Shown here: positions 1-9,084 of the stretch, one piece after another
How positions within the stretch are numbered: position 1 is the stretch's first letter
Layout: each line of letters begins with the position of its first letter
NCBI GenBank assembly: GCA_020633055.1
Contig: JACKEJ010000013.1
Location: forward strand, 186,001 to 250,000
Direction of reading: 5' to 3'
Length of the DNA: 64,000 bases
From: Sandaracinaceae bacterium
GTDB taxonomy: Bacteria; Myxococcota_A; Polyangia; Polyangiales; Houyiibacteriaceae
Notes under the pieces: generated by a model
Seen by the model: only the letters and a program-made list of their open reading frames with translations
Database searches by the model: none
What the model was told of the DNA's origin: nothing
Translations under genes and position numbers: made by a program

Positions 1-612
1 GCCCTGGGCCATGTGGTAGGTCCACGAGCTGGTCCCCCGCGTGCGGTAGGACACCTCGATCGCCAGGTCTTCGCCGCCCGCGAGCTCCTGCACCACCAGC
101 GCGGCGTCGGGCGTGATGTCGAACGGGATCTCGGCCCCGCCCGCGCGCCGCACGGTGAAGTTGTCGTAGCCCACGTTGTCGGCCATGAGCGGGATGACCA
201 CCTGCAAGCTCTGCCGGTCTTCGCTGGGGTTCACGAAGCGGTACAGCCCGCGGAACGTGATGTCGTAGGTGGGGAACCAGTTGAGCCCCTTCTGACGCTG
301 CTCGAGCTCCAGCTGAGCCCGCAGGTGGGACTGCACCAGCGGGACCTCCACGCGCTCCTCGGTCACGCGCTGCGTCGAGGTCTGGCGGGTCTCTCCGTCG
401 ACGGTGGTCGTCTGAATCTCCTCCGTGTAGCCCGTCCGCGTGAACGCCGCGGTAGGCGCGCGCTGGACGCCCTCGGGACCCCACAGTCGGTGCACCTCGC
501 TCAGCAGCGACGAGGACATCTCGCCCGAGCGCACCGTCAGCGTGGACCCCAGCACCATCCACGCGAACGCGCACCCCACCCAGATCGCCAGGATCGAACC
601 AAACCGCTTCAT
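1..612 (-). CDS. Hypothetical membrane-anchored protein (C-terminus outside the window)
   Basis: The reading frame starts at an ATG on the minus strand and stays open to the window edge, giving about 204 N-terminal residues. The first 25 residues (MKRFGSILAIWVGCAFAWMV...) form one hydrophobic segment, a membrane anchor or uncleaved signal. The rest is a soluble, presumably periplasmic region rich in Thr, Glu and Arg, followed by a beta-rich stretch with YDITFRGLYRFVNP. I do not recognise the family. A distant CreD-like architecture was considered, but the motifs do not match well enough. It is divergent from the RatA-like gene, with about 160 bp between the two starts. Confidence 0.6.
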   Translation of the reverse strand, partial: MKRFGSILAIWVGCAFAWMVLGSTLTVRSGEMSSSLLSEVHRLWGPEGVQRAPTAAFTRTGYTEEIQTTTVDGETRQTSTQRVTEERVEVPLVQSHLRAQLELEQRQKGLNWFPTYDITFRGLYRFVNPSEDRQSLQVVIPLMADNVGYDNFTVRRAGGAEIPFDITPDAALVVQELAGGEDLAIEVSYRTRGTSSWTYHMAQG

Positions 613-773
613 CGCGAACCTCCAGCCATTGCTCGTGTCATGCCGTCATCGTGCGGGCGCGGTGTGGCGGCGACCGGGACCCACCGAGGCATGTCCCGGG
701 AGAAGTCGTGGCGAAAATGTGGCAGGTCGGAATCCGATTGCGCGCCGGGCGGTTGCCGCAGTACGAGCCAGGG

Positions 774-1217
774 ATGCCCATCAGCGAGACCACCATCGAG
801 ACCTTCGTCAGCCCCTCCGAGTTCCTGGACGTGGTGCTGGACGTCAAGCAGTACCCGCGCTTTTTGCCCGAGGTGAAGGAGGTCGAGGTGCTCTCCTCGT
901 CCGACACCGCCATGCGAGCGCGCTTTTCCGTCGCCGTGGCCTTCGCCGGGCTGGACGTGAAGACCGAGTACACGGTGGACTACACCATCGACCGCGACGC
1001 GCTCACGGTGTCCTGGACGCTTCACGCCTCCCCGGACCTCACCGTGAACGAGGGCGCGTGGCGCCTGACCGAGACGGACGACGGCGAGACCGTCGCGCAC
1101 TACCGCGCGGAGCTGGTCACCTCGCTGCCGATCGCGCCGGAGATCCAGCAGGCCTTCGCCGAGGCGCAGCTGCCAGAGCTGATGCAGAAGTTCCAGGAGC
1201 GGGCCGAGTCGCTGTGA
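774..1217 (+). CDS. SRPBCC-family protein, RatA/COQ10-like
   Basis: The protein has 147 residues, the usual size for the polyketide-cyclase-like START/SRPBCC fold. The N-terminus MPISETTIETFVSPSEFL followed by VLDVKQYPRFLPEV closely resembles the RatA/COQ10 signature (V.D...YP.FLP). COQ10 members bind ubiquinone or other lipids; E. coli RatA was reported to bind 50S subunits. Which role applies here is unknown. The chosen ATG fits the family N-terminus; an upstream in-frame start would add about 40 non-conserved residues. Its TGA overlaps the GTG of the next gene (GTGA), so the two are probably translationally coupled. Confidence 0.8.
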   Translation: MPISETTIETFVSPSEFLDVVLDVKQYPRFLPEVKEVEVLSSSDTAMRARFSVAVAFAGLDVKTEYTVDYTIDRDALTVSWTLHASPDLTVNEGAWRLTETDDGETVAHYRAELVTSLPIAPEIQQAFAEAQLPELMQKFQERAESL

Positions 1218-1981
1218 GCACACGCGCCGTCGACGCGACCGTCTTCCTGTGTCACGGCGCGGGTGGTGATGCCGGCTCCATGGGCGCGCTGGCCAACGCG
1301 CTCCGGGCAGCGGGGTGCGCCGACGCGCGAGCGCTCGCCTACCCGGGTCGCGAAGGGAACGAGGGCCTGCCACGTGACACGGTCGCGGCGCTGGCCGAGG
1401 CGGTGCGCGACGCGGTGCGTGCGGCGCTCGGCGACCTCGACCGGCCGCACGTGATGCTCGGCCACTCCATGGGCGGGGCCGTCGCCGTCGAGTACGCGCT
1501 GGACCCGCCTCGAGGGCTCGAGGCCCTCGTGCTGGTGTCCACGGGTGCCCGGCTGCGCGTCCATCCGAGCATCCTCGCCGCGCTCGAGGCGGCGGACGGC
1601 GCCGAGGACACGAACGCCACGCAGGCGCCAGGCGCCAGCGCTTCCTTCGCGCGTGGGCTCGAGCAGTCTCGCCGCGCGCCACGCCCGAGCGCCCTGGCCG
1701 ACTGGCGGGCGGCCAACGCGTTCGACCGCATGGACCGCATCCACGAGCTGACCCTCCCGACGCTGATCGTGGTAGGTGAGAACGACATCCTCACGCCACT
1801 GAAGTACGCACGCTTCCTCCACGAGCACATCCCAGGGGCTCAGCTCGAGACCCTGCCCGGTGCAGGCCACAGCCTACCAACCGAGCACCCATCGCGCGTG
1901 GCCGAGCTCACCGAGCGCTTCCTCGCGAGTCTGCCCACGCGTACGGGAGGGCCCGAGCCCACGCCCCCGCGGAGCACGTAG
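1214..1981 (+). CDS. Alpha/beta hydrolase
   Basis: This is a 255-residue single-domain alpha/beta hydrolase. The oxyanion motif FLCHGAGG lies at about residues 11-18 and the nucleophile elbow GHSMGG places the Ser near residue 85. The acid is probably in VVGENDILTP and the His in PGAGHSLP close to the C-terminus, so the triad looks complete. The GTG start overlaps the TGA of the RatA-like gene. Substrate cannot be told from sequence; the size and the motif set fit small esterases or the C-C hydrolase group. A second, unrelated hydrolase gene follows 7 bp downstream, probably in the same transcript. Confidence 0.85.
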   Translation: MSTRAVDATVFLCHGAGGDAGSMGALANALRAAGCADARALAYPGREGNEGLPRDTVAALAEAVRDAVRAALGDLDRPHVMLGHSMGGAVAVEYALDPPRGLEALVLVSTGARLRVHPSILAALEAADGAEDTNATQAPGASASFARGLEQSRRAPRPSALADWRAANAFDRMDRIHELTLPTLIVVGENDILTPLKYARFLHEHIPGAQLETLPGAGHSLPTEHPSRVAELTERFLASLPTRTGGPEPTPPRST

Positions 1982-1988
1982 GCCGACC

Positions 1989-2738
1989 GTGCTTGCCCGC
2001 TTGCAACGCGCCCTGCTCTTCCCGGCGCACGATCGCGTCCCCCAGCCCCACGCCGGCGACGACGTTCCGGGCCTCGAGCGTTGGTGGCTGCCCACGGAAG
2101 AGGGAGCCGTCGAAGCCTTCTGGCTCCCCGCGCTCACGGGCGAAGGCCGGCGCCCCGCCATCTTCTTCGCGCATGGCAACGGCGAGCTCATCGACGACTG
2201 GCCCCTGCCCATGCAGGCGTTCCGCGAGCGCGGCTTCCACGTGCTGCTCGCCGAGTACCGCGGCTACGGCCGGAGCGCGGGTCGCGCGAGCGAGGCCACC
2301 GTACGAGGCGACTTCGTCCGGCTCTACGACCGGATGCGCGCGCACCCCACGGTGGACCCGGCTGCCTGCGTCCTGATGGGCCGCTCGCTCGGAGGTGGCG
2401 CCGTGTGTCAGGTGTTCGCCGAGCGAGACGCCTGTGTCCTCGTCTTGATGAGCACCTTCACGAGCGTCACCGAGCTGGCGGGGCGCCTGTTCCGGTTGCC
2501 TGCACGCTTCGTGGCAGACCGCTTCGACAGCGTCGAGGTCCTGCGCAGGAAGCCCGCGCGCGCCCTACACGTCCACGGCCGCCGCGACGAGCTGATCCCG
2601 TTCGAGAACGCGGAGGCGCTGGCGCGGATCACCGGGGGCCCCCTCGTGGCGGACGATGGCGGGCACAACGACACCCCCCTGGACTGGCCCGCATTCGTTC
2701 AACGGGTTGTGGAATACGTGGACGCGTCCAGGTGCTAG
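1989..2738 (+). CDS. Alpha/beta hydrolase, BEM46/ABHD13-like
   Basis: This is a 249-residue hydrolase. FFAHGNGE at about residues 59-66 and GRSLGGG with the nucleophile Ser near residue 133 are typical of the BEM46/ABHD13-type serine hydrolases. The acid is in VHGRRDELIP and the His in ADDGGHND. The GTG start was chosen because the preceding frame overlaps the upstream gene and adds proline/arginine-rich, non-conserved sequence. There is no signal peptide or lipobox, although the N-terminus is mildly hydrophobic. It is probably the last gene of the RatA-like operon and ends 11 bp before the TolC-family gene, so read-through into the export operon is possible. Confidence 0.8.
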   Translation: MLARLQRALLFPAHDRVPQPHAGDDVPGLERWWLPTEEGAVEAFWLPALTGEGRRPAIFFAHGNGELIDDWPLPMQAFRERGFHVLLAEYRGYGRSAGRASEATVRGDFVRLYDRMRAHPTVDPAACVLMGRSLGGGAVCQVFAERDACVLVLMSTFTSVTELAGRLFRLPARFVADRFDSVEVLRRKPARALHVHGRRDELIPFENAEALARITGGPLVADDGGHNDTPLDWPAFVQRVVEYVDASRC

Positions 2739-2749
2739 ACAGGGGGGTC

Positions 2750-4342
2750 ATGTCCCACGCCAACAGCCTCCCATCGGGCCGCGCGCAGAGGCCACTCGCG
2801 TCGCGGCCGTTCGTCCATGACAACGCTCGTTCCGTCGCCCGAGCCATCGCCTTGGCCGCCACCGCCTGCGCGACCGTGGGCGCGGCGTGGCCCGCCGTGG
2901 GTGCAGCCCAAGAGCTGCGAGCCGAGGAGGCGCTCTCGTTGGCGGCGAGCCAGAACCCCTCGCTGGAAGCCGCCGCGCGGGACGCGGCCGCGGCCCGCTA
3001 CGGACGCGAAGCCGAGCGGGACGCGGTGCGGCCGACGGTGACCGCGAGCGTCGGCGCGAGCCGCAACGAGCGCTTTTCGGCCACAAGCCAAGGACCCGCG
3101 CTGAACGAGGACCATGGGGGCGACGCGCGAGTCGGCGTCTCCCACACCACGGCGATCGGCACGCGTGTCAGCGCGGAGGTCACGTCGTCGATGAGCTGGC
3201 AGACGGTCAACCTCACGGCCGGCACGACGACCGCGGTGACGATCGGACCCGTGTACCGCGGACAGCTCGCGCTGACGGCGACCCAGCCGCTGCTGCGAGG
3301 TGCAGGTCGCGACGCGACGCGGGCGTCCCTGGAGCGTGCGCGGGCCCTCGAGCGCCAGGCGGGTCACCGCTACGACCAAGCCGCCAGCGAGCTCGCCCGC
3401 GACGTGCTGACCGCCTACTGGGAGCTGTGGTACGCGCAGCGCGCGCTCGCCGTCCGCGAGGAGGCGCTGACGCTGGCCACGCAGCAACACGACGAAGCCC
3501 GCCGCCGTCAAGAAGAGCTGGGCACGCTCGCGCGCGCGGACGTGCTGCGCTTCGCGACCGAGCAGCTCAACGTCCAGACGGCGCTGGTCACCGCCACGCA
3601 GCAACGCGACGCGCGCGCGTTGACGCTGGCGCGCCTGCTCGCGCTCGACCCGGGACAGGCGCGCGCGCTGGTCGCGGTGACGAGCCCTGCGCTCGACCCC
3701 TACGACAACGACCTCGCCACCGCGCTGGCGCTCACCCTCGCCCACTCGAGCGAGTGGTTGGCCGTCGAAGCCGAACTGGAGGCGGCCCAGGAGGCGCTAC
3801 GAGGTACGGCCGACGCAGACCAAGCGCGGCTCGACCTCACGCTGACGACGTCGGCGGCCGGTATCTGGGCGGAGGACATGCTGGACGGCCTGGCGCTCCC
3901 GAACGGGCGCCCCGCGTTCTCGGTCGCCGCGCGACTGGAGCTGGAGCTGCCGGTCGGCGGTGGACGGGCCGAGGGCGCACACCAGCAGGCGCGGGCCCAG
4001 CTCGTCGCGGCCCAGGCTCGGGCTCGCGCGCAGGAGCAGGCCATCGAGACGGAGCTCGCGACGCTCTTCACGGAGCTCGCCGCCGCACAGGCGCGGCGCG
4101 AGCAGACCGCCGCGCAGGGGGTGCTCGCCGAGGAGCTGGCCGCGGCCGAACGGGAGCGACTGGCCCTCGGTCAGACGACCCCCATCGCCCTGATCGAGGC
4201 TCAACAGCAAGCCCGTGACGCGCTGCTGCAACAAGAGCGCGCGACCCTGGACCAAGTGCTCGTCGTGCTACGACTACGGCACCGCACGGGCGAGCTACTC
4301 ATGTCCCTCGTCGCCCCGCATGCCCCCGGAGATCCCACGTGA
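2750..4342 (+). CDS. TolC-family outer-membrane efflux protein
   Basis: The protein has 530 residues and two outer-membrane-efflux repeats. After a long Ala-rich signal region ending near GAAQE, the sequence EALSLAASQNPSLEAAARDA matches the start of the first repeat. Long coiled-coil helices (ARALERQAGHRYDQAASELARDVLTAYWELWYAQRAL and the matching C-terminal QARARAQEQAIETELATLF) correspond to the periplasmic tunnel. A G-rich Shine-Dalgarno (AGGGGGG) precedes the ATG. Its TGA overlaps the GTG of the adaptor gene. It should form the outer-membrane channel of the tripartite pump encoded by the next three genes. Confidence 0.9.
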   Translation: MSHANSLPSGRAQRPLASRPFVHDNARSVARAIALAATACATVGAAWPAVGAAQELRAEEALSLAASQNPSLEAAARDAAAARYGREAERDAVRPTVTASVGASRNERFSATSQGPALNEDHGGDARVGVSHTTAIGTRVSAEVTSSMSWQTVNLTAGTTTAVTIGPVYRGQLALTATQPLLRGAGRDATRASLERARALERQAGHRYDQAASELARDVLTAYWELWYAQRALAVREEALTLATQQHDEARRRQEELGTLARADVLRFATEQLNVQTALVTATQQRDARALTLARLLALDPGQARALVAVTSPALDPYDNDLATALALTLAHSSEWLAVEAELEAAQEALRGTADADQARLDLTLTTSAAGIWAEDMLDGLALPNGRPAFSVAARLELELPVGGGRAEGAHQQARAQLVAAQARARAQEQAIETELATLFTELAAAQARREQTAAQGVLAEELAAAERERLALGQTTPIALIEAQQQARDALLQQERATLDQVLVVLRLRHRTGELLMSLVAPHAPGDPT

Positions 4343-5544
4343 AGCGTGCCCTGCTCATCCTCGTCGGCGTCGGAGCCATCGCCGGAGCGGTCTACTACTT
4401 CGGCTTCCGTGAGGACCCGAGCGCCCGGGGTCAGCGTGAGACCGTGCGCGTCGTCCGCGGAGACCTCGTGGAGTACGCCGGCGCGACGGGCAACATCCGC
4501 CCCGACGTGCAGGTGGAGATCCGCTCGCGCGAGAGCGGCGAGGTCGTCGAGGTGCTGGTCGAGGAGGGCCAGGTGGTGGAGGCAGGGACCCCCTTGGTGC
4601 GGCTCGACCCCTTCGACACGGACCGTGCCGTCGACGGATCCCGTGCGGAGCAGCGGCGTACCATCGCCCAGCTGAGGGAAGCGCGCGCCGCGCTGGCGGT
4701 CGCCGAGGCCGAGGCGCAGCAAGCGGCGATCTCTCGAGACGTGTCCGCGCGCGGACAGTCGCTCGGGCTGGTCTCGGCCGAGAGCGCGCGCAGCACGGGG
4801 CATCAGCAAGACGTCGCCGGGCGCAACGTCGAGATGCGACGCGCGCAGGTGGCCGCCGCCCAAGCGGCGCTCGCTTCGTCGCGGTTGAGCGTGGCTGACG
4901 CGCAGCGGCGCCGAGAAGCCACCACGCTCGTGGCGCCCATCAGTGGGACCGTGCTGTCCGTGACGGTCGAGCGCGGCTCGATGGTGTCGTCGGCCGTCAC
5001 CAACGTGGGCGGCGGCTCCGCCATCATGACGCTCGCCGACCTCTCCGATCTGCGCGTCATCGGCGCCATCGACGAGGCCCAGATCGGCTCGGTCGCCGTC
5101 GGGCAGGACGTGGAGATCCGCGTCGACGCCTACCGCAATCGGGTGTTCTCCGGGCGCGTCCACCGTGTGAGCCCGCTCGGAGTGAACGCGTCCAACGTGG
5201 TGACATTCGACGTGGAGATCGTCGTCACGGACAGGGAAGCTGGGCAGCTCCGCTCGGGCATGAGCGCGAACGTGGAGATCATCACCAATCGCCAGGAGCA
5301 GGTGCTGCTCATCCCCCTGACGGCCGTGCGGAGCCACGGAGACGAGCACACCGTGCTGCGACCGGACGGGAGCCCACACAACATCACCATCGGAGGAACC
5401 GACGGGAGCAACGTGGTCGTGACGGGCGGGCTCGACGAAGGTGACGAGATCTTGGCCGACCCAACCGAGCCGCGCCCGGCCGAAGGGAGCCCGCCCTCGC
5501 GCGGCCGCAACCCGCTCATGGGCGGAGGCGGCAGGCGGCGATGA
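4339..5544 (+). CDS. Periplasmic adaptor of MacAB-type exporter (HlyD/RND adaptor family)
   Basis: This is a 401-residue membrane-fusion protein. The N-terminal anchor (about residues 3-22) is followed by a biotinyl-lipoyl half motif (IRSRESGEVVEVLVEEGQVVEAGTPLVRLD) and a coiled-coil hairpin rich in Ala, Glu and Arg. The second lipoyl half (TTLVAPISGTVLSVTVERGSMV) and beta-barrel/MP domains follow. The Gly/Arg-rich tail is dispensable-looking. GTG start and TGA of the TolC gene overlap; its own TGA overlaps the ATG of the ATPase gene. The order TolC-adaptor-ATPase-permease makes a complete MacAB-like pump. Substrate is unknown; MacAB pumps export macrolides, peptides or lipid-like molecules. 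Confidence 0.9.
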   Translation: MKRALLILVGVGAIAGAVYYFGFREDPSARGQRETVRVVRGDLVEYAGATGNIRPDVQVEIRSRESGEVVEVLVEEGQVVEAGTPLVRLDPFDTDRAVDGSRAEQRRTIAQLREARAALAVAEAEAQQAAISRDVSARGQSLGLVSAESARSTGHQQDVAGRNVEMRRAQVAAAQAALASSRLSVADAQRRREATTLVAPISGTVLSVTVERGSMVSSAVTNVGGGSAIMTLADLSDLRVIGAIDEAQIGSVAVGQDVEIRVDAYRNRVFSGRVHRVSPLGVNASNVVTFDVEIVVTDREAGQLRSGMSANVEIITNRQEQVLLIPLTAVRSHGDEHTVLRPDGSPHNITIGGTDGSNVVVTGGLDEGDEILADPTEPRPAEGSPPSRGRNPLMGGGGRRR

Positions 5545-6290
5545 GTGCTGCGCCCGTCGTGGTCGAGTCGTTGAGCAAGGTCTACCACCCCGAGCGCCCC
5601 GAGCTGCGCGTCGTGGCCGTGGACGCGATCTCGTTCACCATCGAGCGCGGGGAGTCGGTGGCCATCCTCGGCCCCTCGGGCTGCGGCAAGAGTTCGCTGC
5701 TGAACATGCTCGGGTGCCTCGACCAGCCATCCTCGGGCGTGTACCGCCTCGAGGGCCGCGACGTGTCCACGATGAAGAGCGACGAGCTCGCCGCGGTCCG
5801 CAACCGGCACATCGGCTTCGTGTTCCAGAGCTTCAACCTCCTGCCGCGCATGACGGCCGCCGAGAACGTCGAGCTCCCGCTGCTCTATGCGGGGGTCGGC
5901 GACACGAAGCGTCGCGCGCTGCACGCCCTCGAACGTGTGTCGCTCGCCGAACGCGCCCATCACGTCCCCGCAGAGCTGTCGGGCGGACAGAAGCAACGCG
6001 TGGCCATCGCGCGAGCGCTCGTCACGGACCCATCGATCCTGCTGTGTGACGAGCCCACTGGCGCGCTGGACACGCGTACGGGCAGCGAGGTGCTCGAGCT
6101 GCTGGGGGCCCTCAACGCGGACGGCGCGACGATCATCATGGTCACCCACGACCTCGGCGTGGCGGCGACGCTCAAGCGCGCCCTCGCCATGCGCGACGGG
6201 CAGATCGAAGCCGACGGGCCCGCCGCCGCCGTGGTGGACGACATCCGTCGCGCCGAGCTCGCGCACACCGAGCCGAAGGGAGGGAACTGA
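5541..6290 (+). CDS. ABC transporter ATP-binding protein (MacB/LolD type)
   Basis: This is a 249-residue ATPase of the type that powers MacB, LolCDE and FtsEX-class transporters. Walker A is GPSGCGKSS (about residues 44-52), the Q-loop lies in GFVFQSFNLLPRMT, the ABC signature is LSGGQKQR, Walker B is ILLCDEPTGALD, and the switch His is in VTHD. The family-typical insert LVTDPSILLCDEPTGALDTRTG is intact. In E. coli MacB the ATPase and permease are one chain; here they are separate, with the ATPase TGA sharing its last base with the permease ATG (TGATG). Confidence 0.93.
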   Translation: MSAAPVVVESLSKVYHPERPELRVVAVDAISFTIERGESVAILGPSGCGKSSLLNMLGCLDQPSSGVYRLEGRDVSTMKSDELAAVRNRHIGFVFQSFNLLPRMTAAENVELPLLYAGVGDTKRRALHALERVSLAERAHHVPAELSGGQKQRVAIARALVTDPSILLCDEPTGALDTRTGSEVLELLGALNADGATIIMVTHDLGVAATLKRALAMRDGQIEADGPAAAVVDDIRRAELAHTEPKGGN

Positions 6291-7495
6291 TGCTCGTACG
6301 CGAGACGGTTCGGACGGCGCTGCGCTCGTTGCTGAGCAATCGCATGCGCACCGCGCTCACGGGCCTCGGGATGGTGATCGGCGTCGCGGCCGTCGTGGCG
6401 GTGCTCGCCATCGGGGAGGGGGCGCAGGCGAACGTGGCGAACCAGATCCGCGCCTTGGGCGCGAACCTGCTCTACCTGCGCCCGAGCTATCGCACCAACG
6501 GTCCGGTCCGCAGCGGCACCGTCGACACGCTCACGCTGCGCGACGCCGAAGCGCTCGCGCGCCTCCCGGGCGTCACGGGGGTCTCGCCCGAAGCGGCGGG
6601 CAGCGCGCAGGTGAAGTACCTGAGCGAGAACATGTCGGCCACCATCTACGGTGTCACGCCCGCGTACTTCCGCGTGCGCGGGCTGGCCGTGGACAGCGGC
6701 CTCTCGTTGTCGGCCGACGACGTCGATCTGCGCCGACGGGTGGTGGTGCTGGGCGCCAACGTCGCGGACGCGCTCTTCCAAGGTCGCTCGCCGCTTGGAC
6801 AGCGTGTGCAGCTGCGCGGCATCACGTTCCGCGTCTTGGGCGTGCTCACGCGCAAGGGCGACACCGGGTTCAGCTCGCCGGACGACCAGGTGTTCGTGCC
6901 GCTCAGCACCCACCAGAGCTCGCTCTTCGGACAGACGTCGCTCAGCGGCATCAACGTCCAGATCGCGAACGAGGACGACGCGCCGCGTCTCGTCGAGCGC
7001 ATCACCCAGGTCCTACGCGCCCGTCACCGCCTCAGCGACGACATGGACGACGACTTCACGGTCCGCTCACAGGCCGAGATGTTGGCGACGCTCGACGAGG
7101 TGACCACGGTGTTCAAGGGGTTGCTCGGCAGCGTCGCGGCCGTGTCGCTGCTGGTCGGGGGCATCGGCATCATGAACATCATGCTCGTGTCCGTGCGCGA
7201 GCGGACGCGGGAGATCGGCGTGCGCATGGCCGTGGGCGCACGCCGCCGCGACATCCTGCTGCAGTTCCTCGTCGAGTCGGTGGTGGTCTCGATCGCAGGC
7301 GGATTGGTCGGCGTGCTGCTCGGCGTGTTGATGGCCCTCGGAATTGCCCGGGTGGGTGAGTGGCCGCCGATCATCCCCGTCTATGGCATCGTGCTCGCGC
7401 TCGGCGTGTCCGTCACGATCGGGCTGGTGTTCGGAGTGGGCCCGGCGCGTCGCGCCGCTCGCCTGGACCCGGTCGCCGCGCTGCGGACCGAGTAG
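6290..7495 (+). CDS. MacB-type ABC transporter permease
   Basis: The protein has 401 residues and the MacB/FtsX permease layout. One N-terminal transmembrane helix (about 19-42, with LTGLGMVIGVAAVVAVLAIGEGA) is followed by a roughly 200-residue periplasmic MacB_PCD domain and then three C-terminal helices. The FtsX signature MNIMLVSVRERTREIGVRMAVGARRRDI is present in the first loop after the periplasmic domain. It completes the four-gene export operon. Its last 83 bases are also read on the other strand as the non-conserved C-terminal tail of the convergent monooxygenase gene. Confidence 0.92.
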   Translation: MLVRETVRTALRSLLSNRMRTALTGLGMVIGVAAVVAVLAIGEGAQANVANQIRALGANLLYLRPSYRTNGPVRSGTVDTLTLRDAEALARLPGVTGVSPEAAGSAQVKYLSENMSATIYGVTPAYFRVRGLAVDSGLSLSADDVDLRRRVVVLGANVADALFQGRSPLGQRVQLRGITFRVLGVLTRKGDTGFSSPDDQVFVPLSTHQSSLFGQTSLSGINVQIANEDDAPRLVERITQVLRARHRLSDDMDDDFTVRSQAEMLATLDEVTTVFKGLLGSVAAVSLLVGGIGIMNIMLVSVRERTREIGVRMAVGARRRDILLQFLVESVVVSIAGGLVGVLLGVLMALGIARVGEWPPIIPVYGIVLALGVSVTIGLVFGVGPARRAARLDPVAALRTE

Positions 7496-8963
7496 TGGTC
7501 GGCGTGCGCGAGAAGGTCATCACGCCGTCGTCCACCGAGCCGTGGCGCAGCGTGACCGCGTCCACCAGGTAGTTCATCCCCAACTTCCACGGCCAGCGCG
7601 AGCCCTGCGTCGGGAGCTCCTCCACCGAGCGCTGCACGTAGCCCGCGCCGAAGTCCAAGAGGGGCGCCTGCTTCACGCTCGGGTCGTCGTTGTGCGCCAC
7701 GCACACGTCGTAGCCGTGCTCGTCCATGTGGTTGAGCACGCGACACACATACTCGGCGACCAGGTCCGCCTTCAGCGTCCAGGACGAGTTGGTGTAGCCG
7801 ATGGTGAACGCCGAGTTCGGCACGTCGCTCAGCATCATGCCCTTGTAGGTCATCCGCTCGGACAGCCGCACGGGCTCGCCGTCCACCACCAGCTGGGCCC
7901 CGCCCATCATCTGCAGCGTGAAGCCCGTGGCCGTGACGACGATGTCCGCCGTGAGCTCGCGGCCCGAGCTCAGCCGCACTCCGTGCTCCGTGAACGTCTC
8001 GATGGTGTCCGTCACCACCGACACCTTGCCGGCGCTGATGGACTTGAACAGGTCGCCGTCGGGCACGGCGCACAGGCGCTGATCCCACGGGTTGTAGCGG
8101 GGGTTGAAGTGCGTATCGACGTCGAAGTCCGCGGGCAGCTGGCGCTTGAGCATCTTGCGGATGAAAGCGCGCATCTGCTGCGGGCGACGCTGGCTGTACT
8201 GGAAGATGTAGGCGCTCAGCAGGACGTTCTTCCAGCGCGTGACGCGGTAGGCCACCTCCTCGGGGAGGTACCGCCGGATGGTGGTCGCGATGGGGTCCTG
8301 ACCGGGGACGGTCACCACGTACGTGGGCGAGCGCTGCAACATGGTGACGTGCGCGGCGTCGTCGGCCATCGAGGGCACCAGCGTGACCGCCGTCGCGCCG
8401 CTGCCGATGACCAGCACGCGCTTGCCGGAGTAGTCGAGCGACTCGGGCCAGTGCTGTGGGTGGATGACCTGGCCCGCGAAGCGGTCGATCCCGGGAAAGT
8501 CCGGTGTGTAGCCCGCCTCGTAACGGTAGTAGCCGCTGCAGTTGTAGACGAAGCCCGCGGTGAAGCGCACGGCCTCGCCCGTGTCGGTGCGCTCCGCGTC
8601 CACCGTCCAGCGCCCCTCGTCCGAGGACCACTCGGCGCGCACCACCTTGTGGTGGAAGCGGATCTTCTTGTCGATGCCCGCCTCGGCCGCCGTATCGCGG
8701 ATGTACTGCAGGATGGACGGCCCGTCGGCGAGCGACTTGGCGCCGGTCCACGGTCGGAAGCGGTAGCCCAGCGTGTACATGTCGGAGTCGGAGCGCACCC
8801 CGGGATAGCGGAACAGGTCCCACGTGCCGCCGATCACGTCGCGCGCCTCCAGCAGCAACAGCGACTTGCTGGGACAGCGCTCTTGGAGCTCGTGGGCGGC
8901 TCCGATGCCCGAGAGCCCAGCCCCTACGATCAGCACGTCTACGTGTTGGCTATCCATGGTCAC
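7413..8963 (-). CDS. FAD-dependent Baeyer-Villiger monooxygenase, EthA-like
   Basis: This is a 516-residue class B flavoprotein monooxygenase. The FAD Rossmann motif is VGAGLSGIGAAHEL (about 14-27), the BVMO/FMO fingerprint is FAGQVIHPQHWP, and the NADPH motif is VIGSGATAVTLVP. From GGTWDLFRYPGVRSDSDMYTLGYRFRPW to the C-terminus it tracks mycobacterial EthA closely in remembered alignment, which includes NPWDQRLC and YTNASWTLKADL-like blocks. It should insert oxygen next to a ketone or oxidise sulfur in a lipophilic substrate. The last 30 residues are Pro/Arg-rich, not in EthA, and overlap the permease gene. An inverted repeat lies about 40 bp upstream of the start. Confidence 0.93.
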   Translation of the reverse strand: MTMDSQHVDVLIVGAGLSGIGAAHELQERCPSKSLLLLEARDVIGGTWDLFRYPGVRSDSDMYTLGYRFRPWTGAKSLADGPSILQYIRDTAAEAGIDKKIRFHHKVVRAEWSSDEGRWTVDAERTDTGEAVRFTAGFVYNCSGYYRYEAGYTPDFPGIDRFAGQVIHPQHWPESLDYSGKRVLVIGSGATAVTLVPSMADDAAHVTMLQRSPTYVVTVPGQDPIATTIRRYLPEEVAYRVTRWKNVLLSAYIFQYSQRRPQQMRAFIRKMLKRQLPADFDVDTHFNPRYNPWDQRLCAVPDGDLFKSISAGKVSVVTDTIETFTEHGVRLSSGRELTADIVVTATGFTLQMMGGAQLVVDGEPVRLSERMTYKGMMLSDVPNSAFTIGYTNSSWTLKADLVAEYVCRVLNHMDEHGYDVCVAHNDDPSVKQAPLLDFGAGYVQRSVEELPTQGSRWPWKLGMNYLVDAVTLRHGSVDDGVMTFSRTPTTTRSAARRPGPGERRDAPGPLRTPARS

Positions 8964-8998
8964 TCCTGGTCAGGTGCGTGGTGGCGACGCATCGCCTG

Positions 8999-9019
8999 CT
9001 ATTGAACTACAGTCAATAG
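8999..9019. promoter_or_regulatory. Inverted repeat in front of the monooxygenase gene, possible operator
   Basis: Perfect arms CTATTGA and TCAATAG are separated by 7 bases. The site sits 36 bp upstream of the monooxygenase ATG, in an unusually AT-rich patch, where a repressor could block the promoter. Its inner half AGTCAAT is shared with the palindrome between the MarR and DUF4336 genes 1.3 kb away, so the same MarR protein may bind both. This is an inference from sequence likeness only. Confidence 0.45.
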
Positions 9020-9084
9020 ACGGGCGCGTCAAGGGCGCCGCGACGATTTCCGGCACGGCGCGACCCCTTCCCGCCGGGATGGAC

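Noticed and set aside
1..612. CreD-family call for the first, truncated protein
   Set aside because: A WG..Q-like segment after the first helix was suggestive, but the typical CreD strand order and motifs are missing in the visible 204 residues.
7413..8963. Inclusion of the EthA-like monooxygenase in the sterol pathway
   Set aside because: It is 28 kb from CYP51, on its own promoter, and EthA homology says nothing about sterol substrates.
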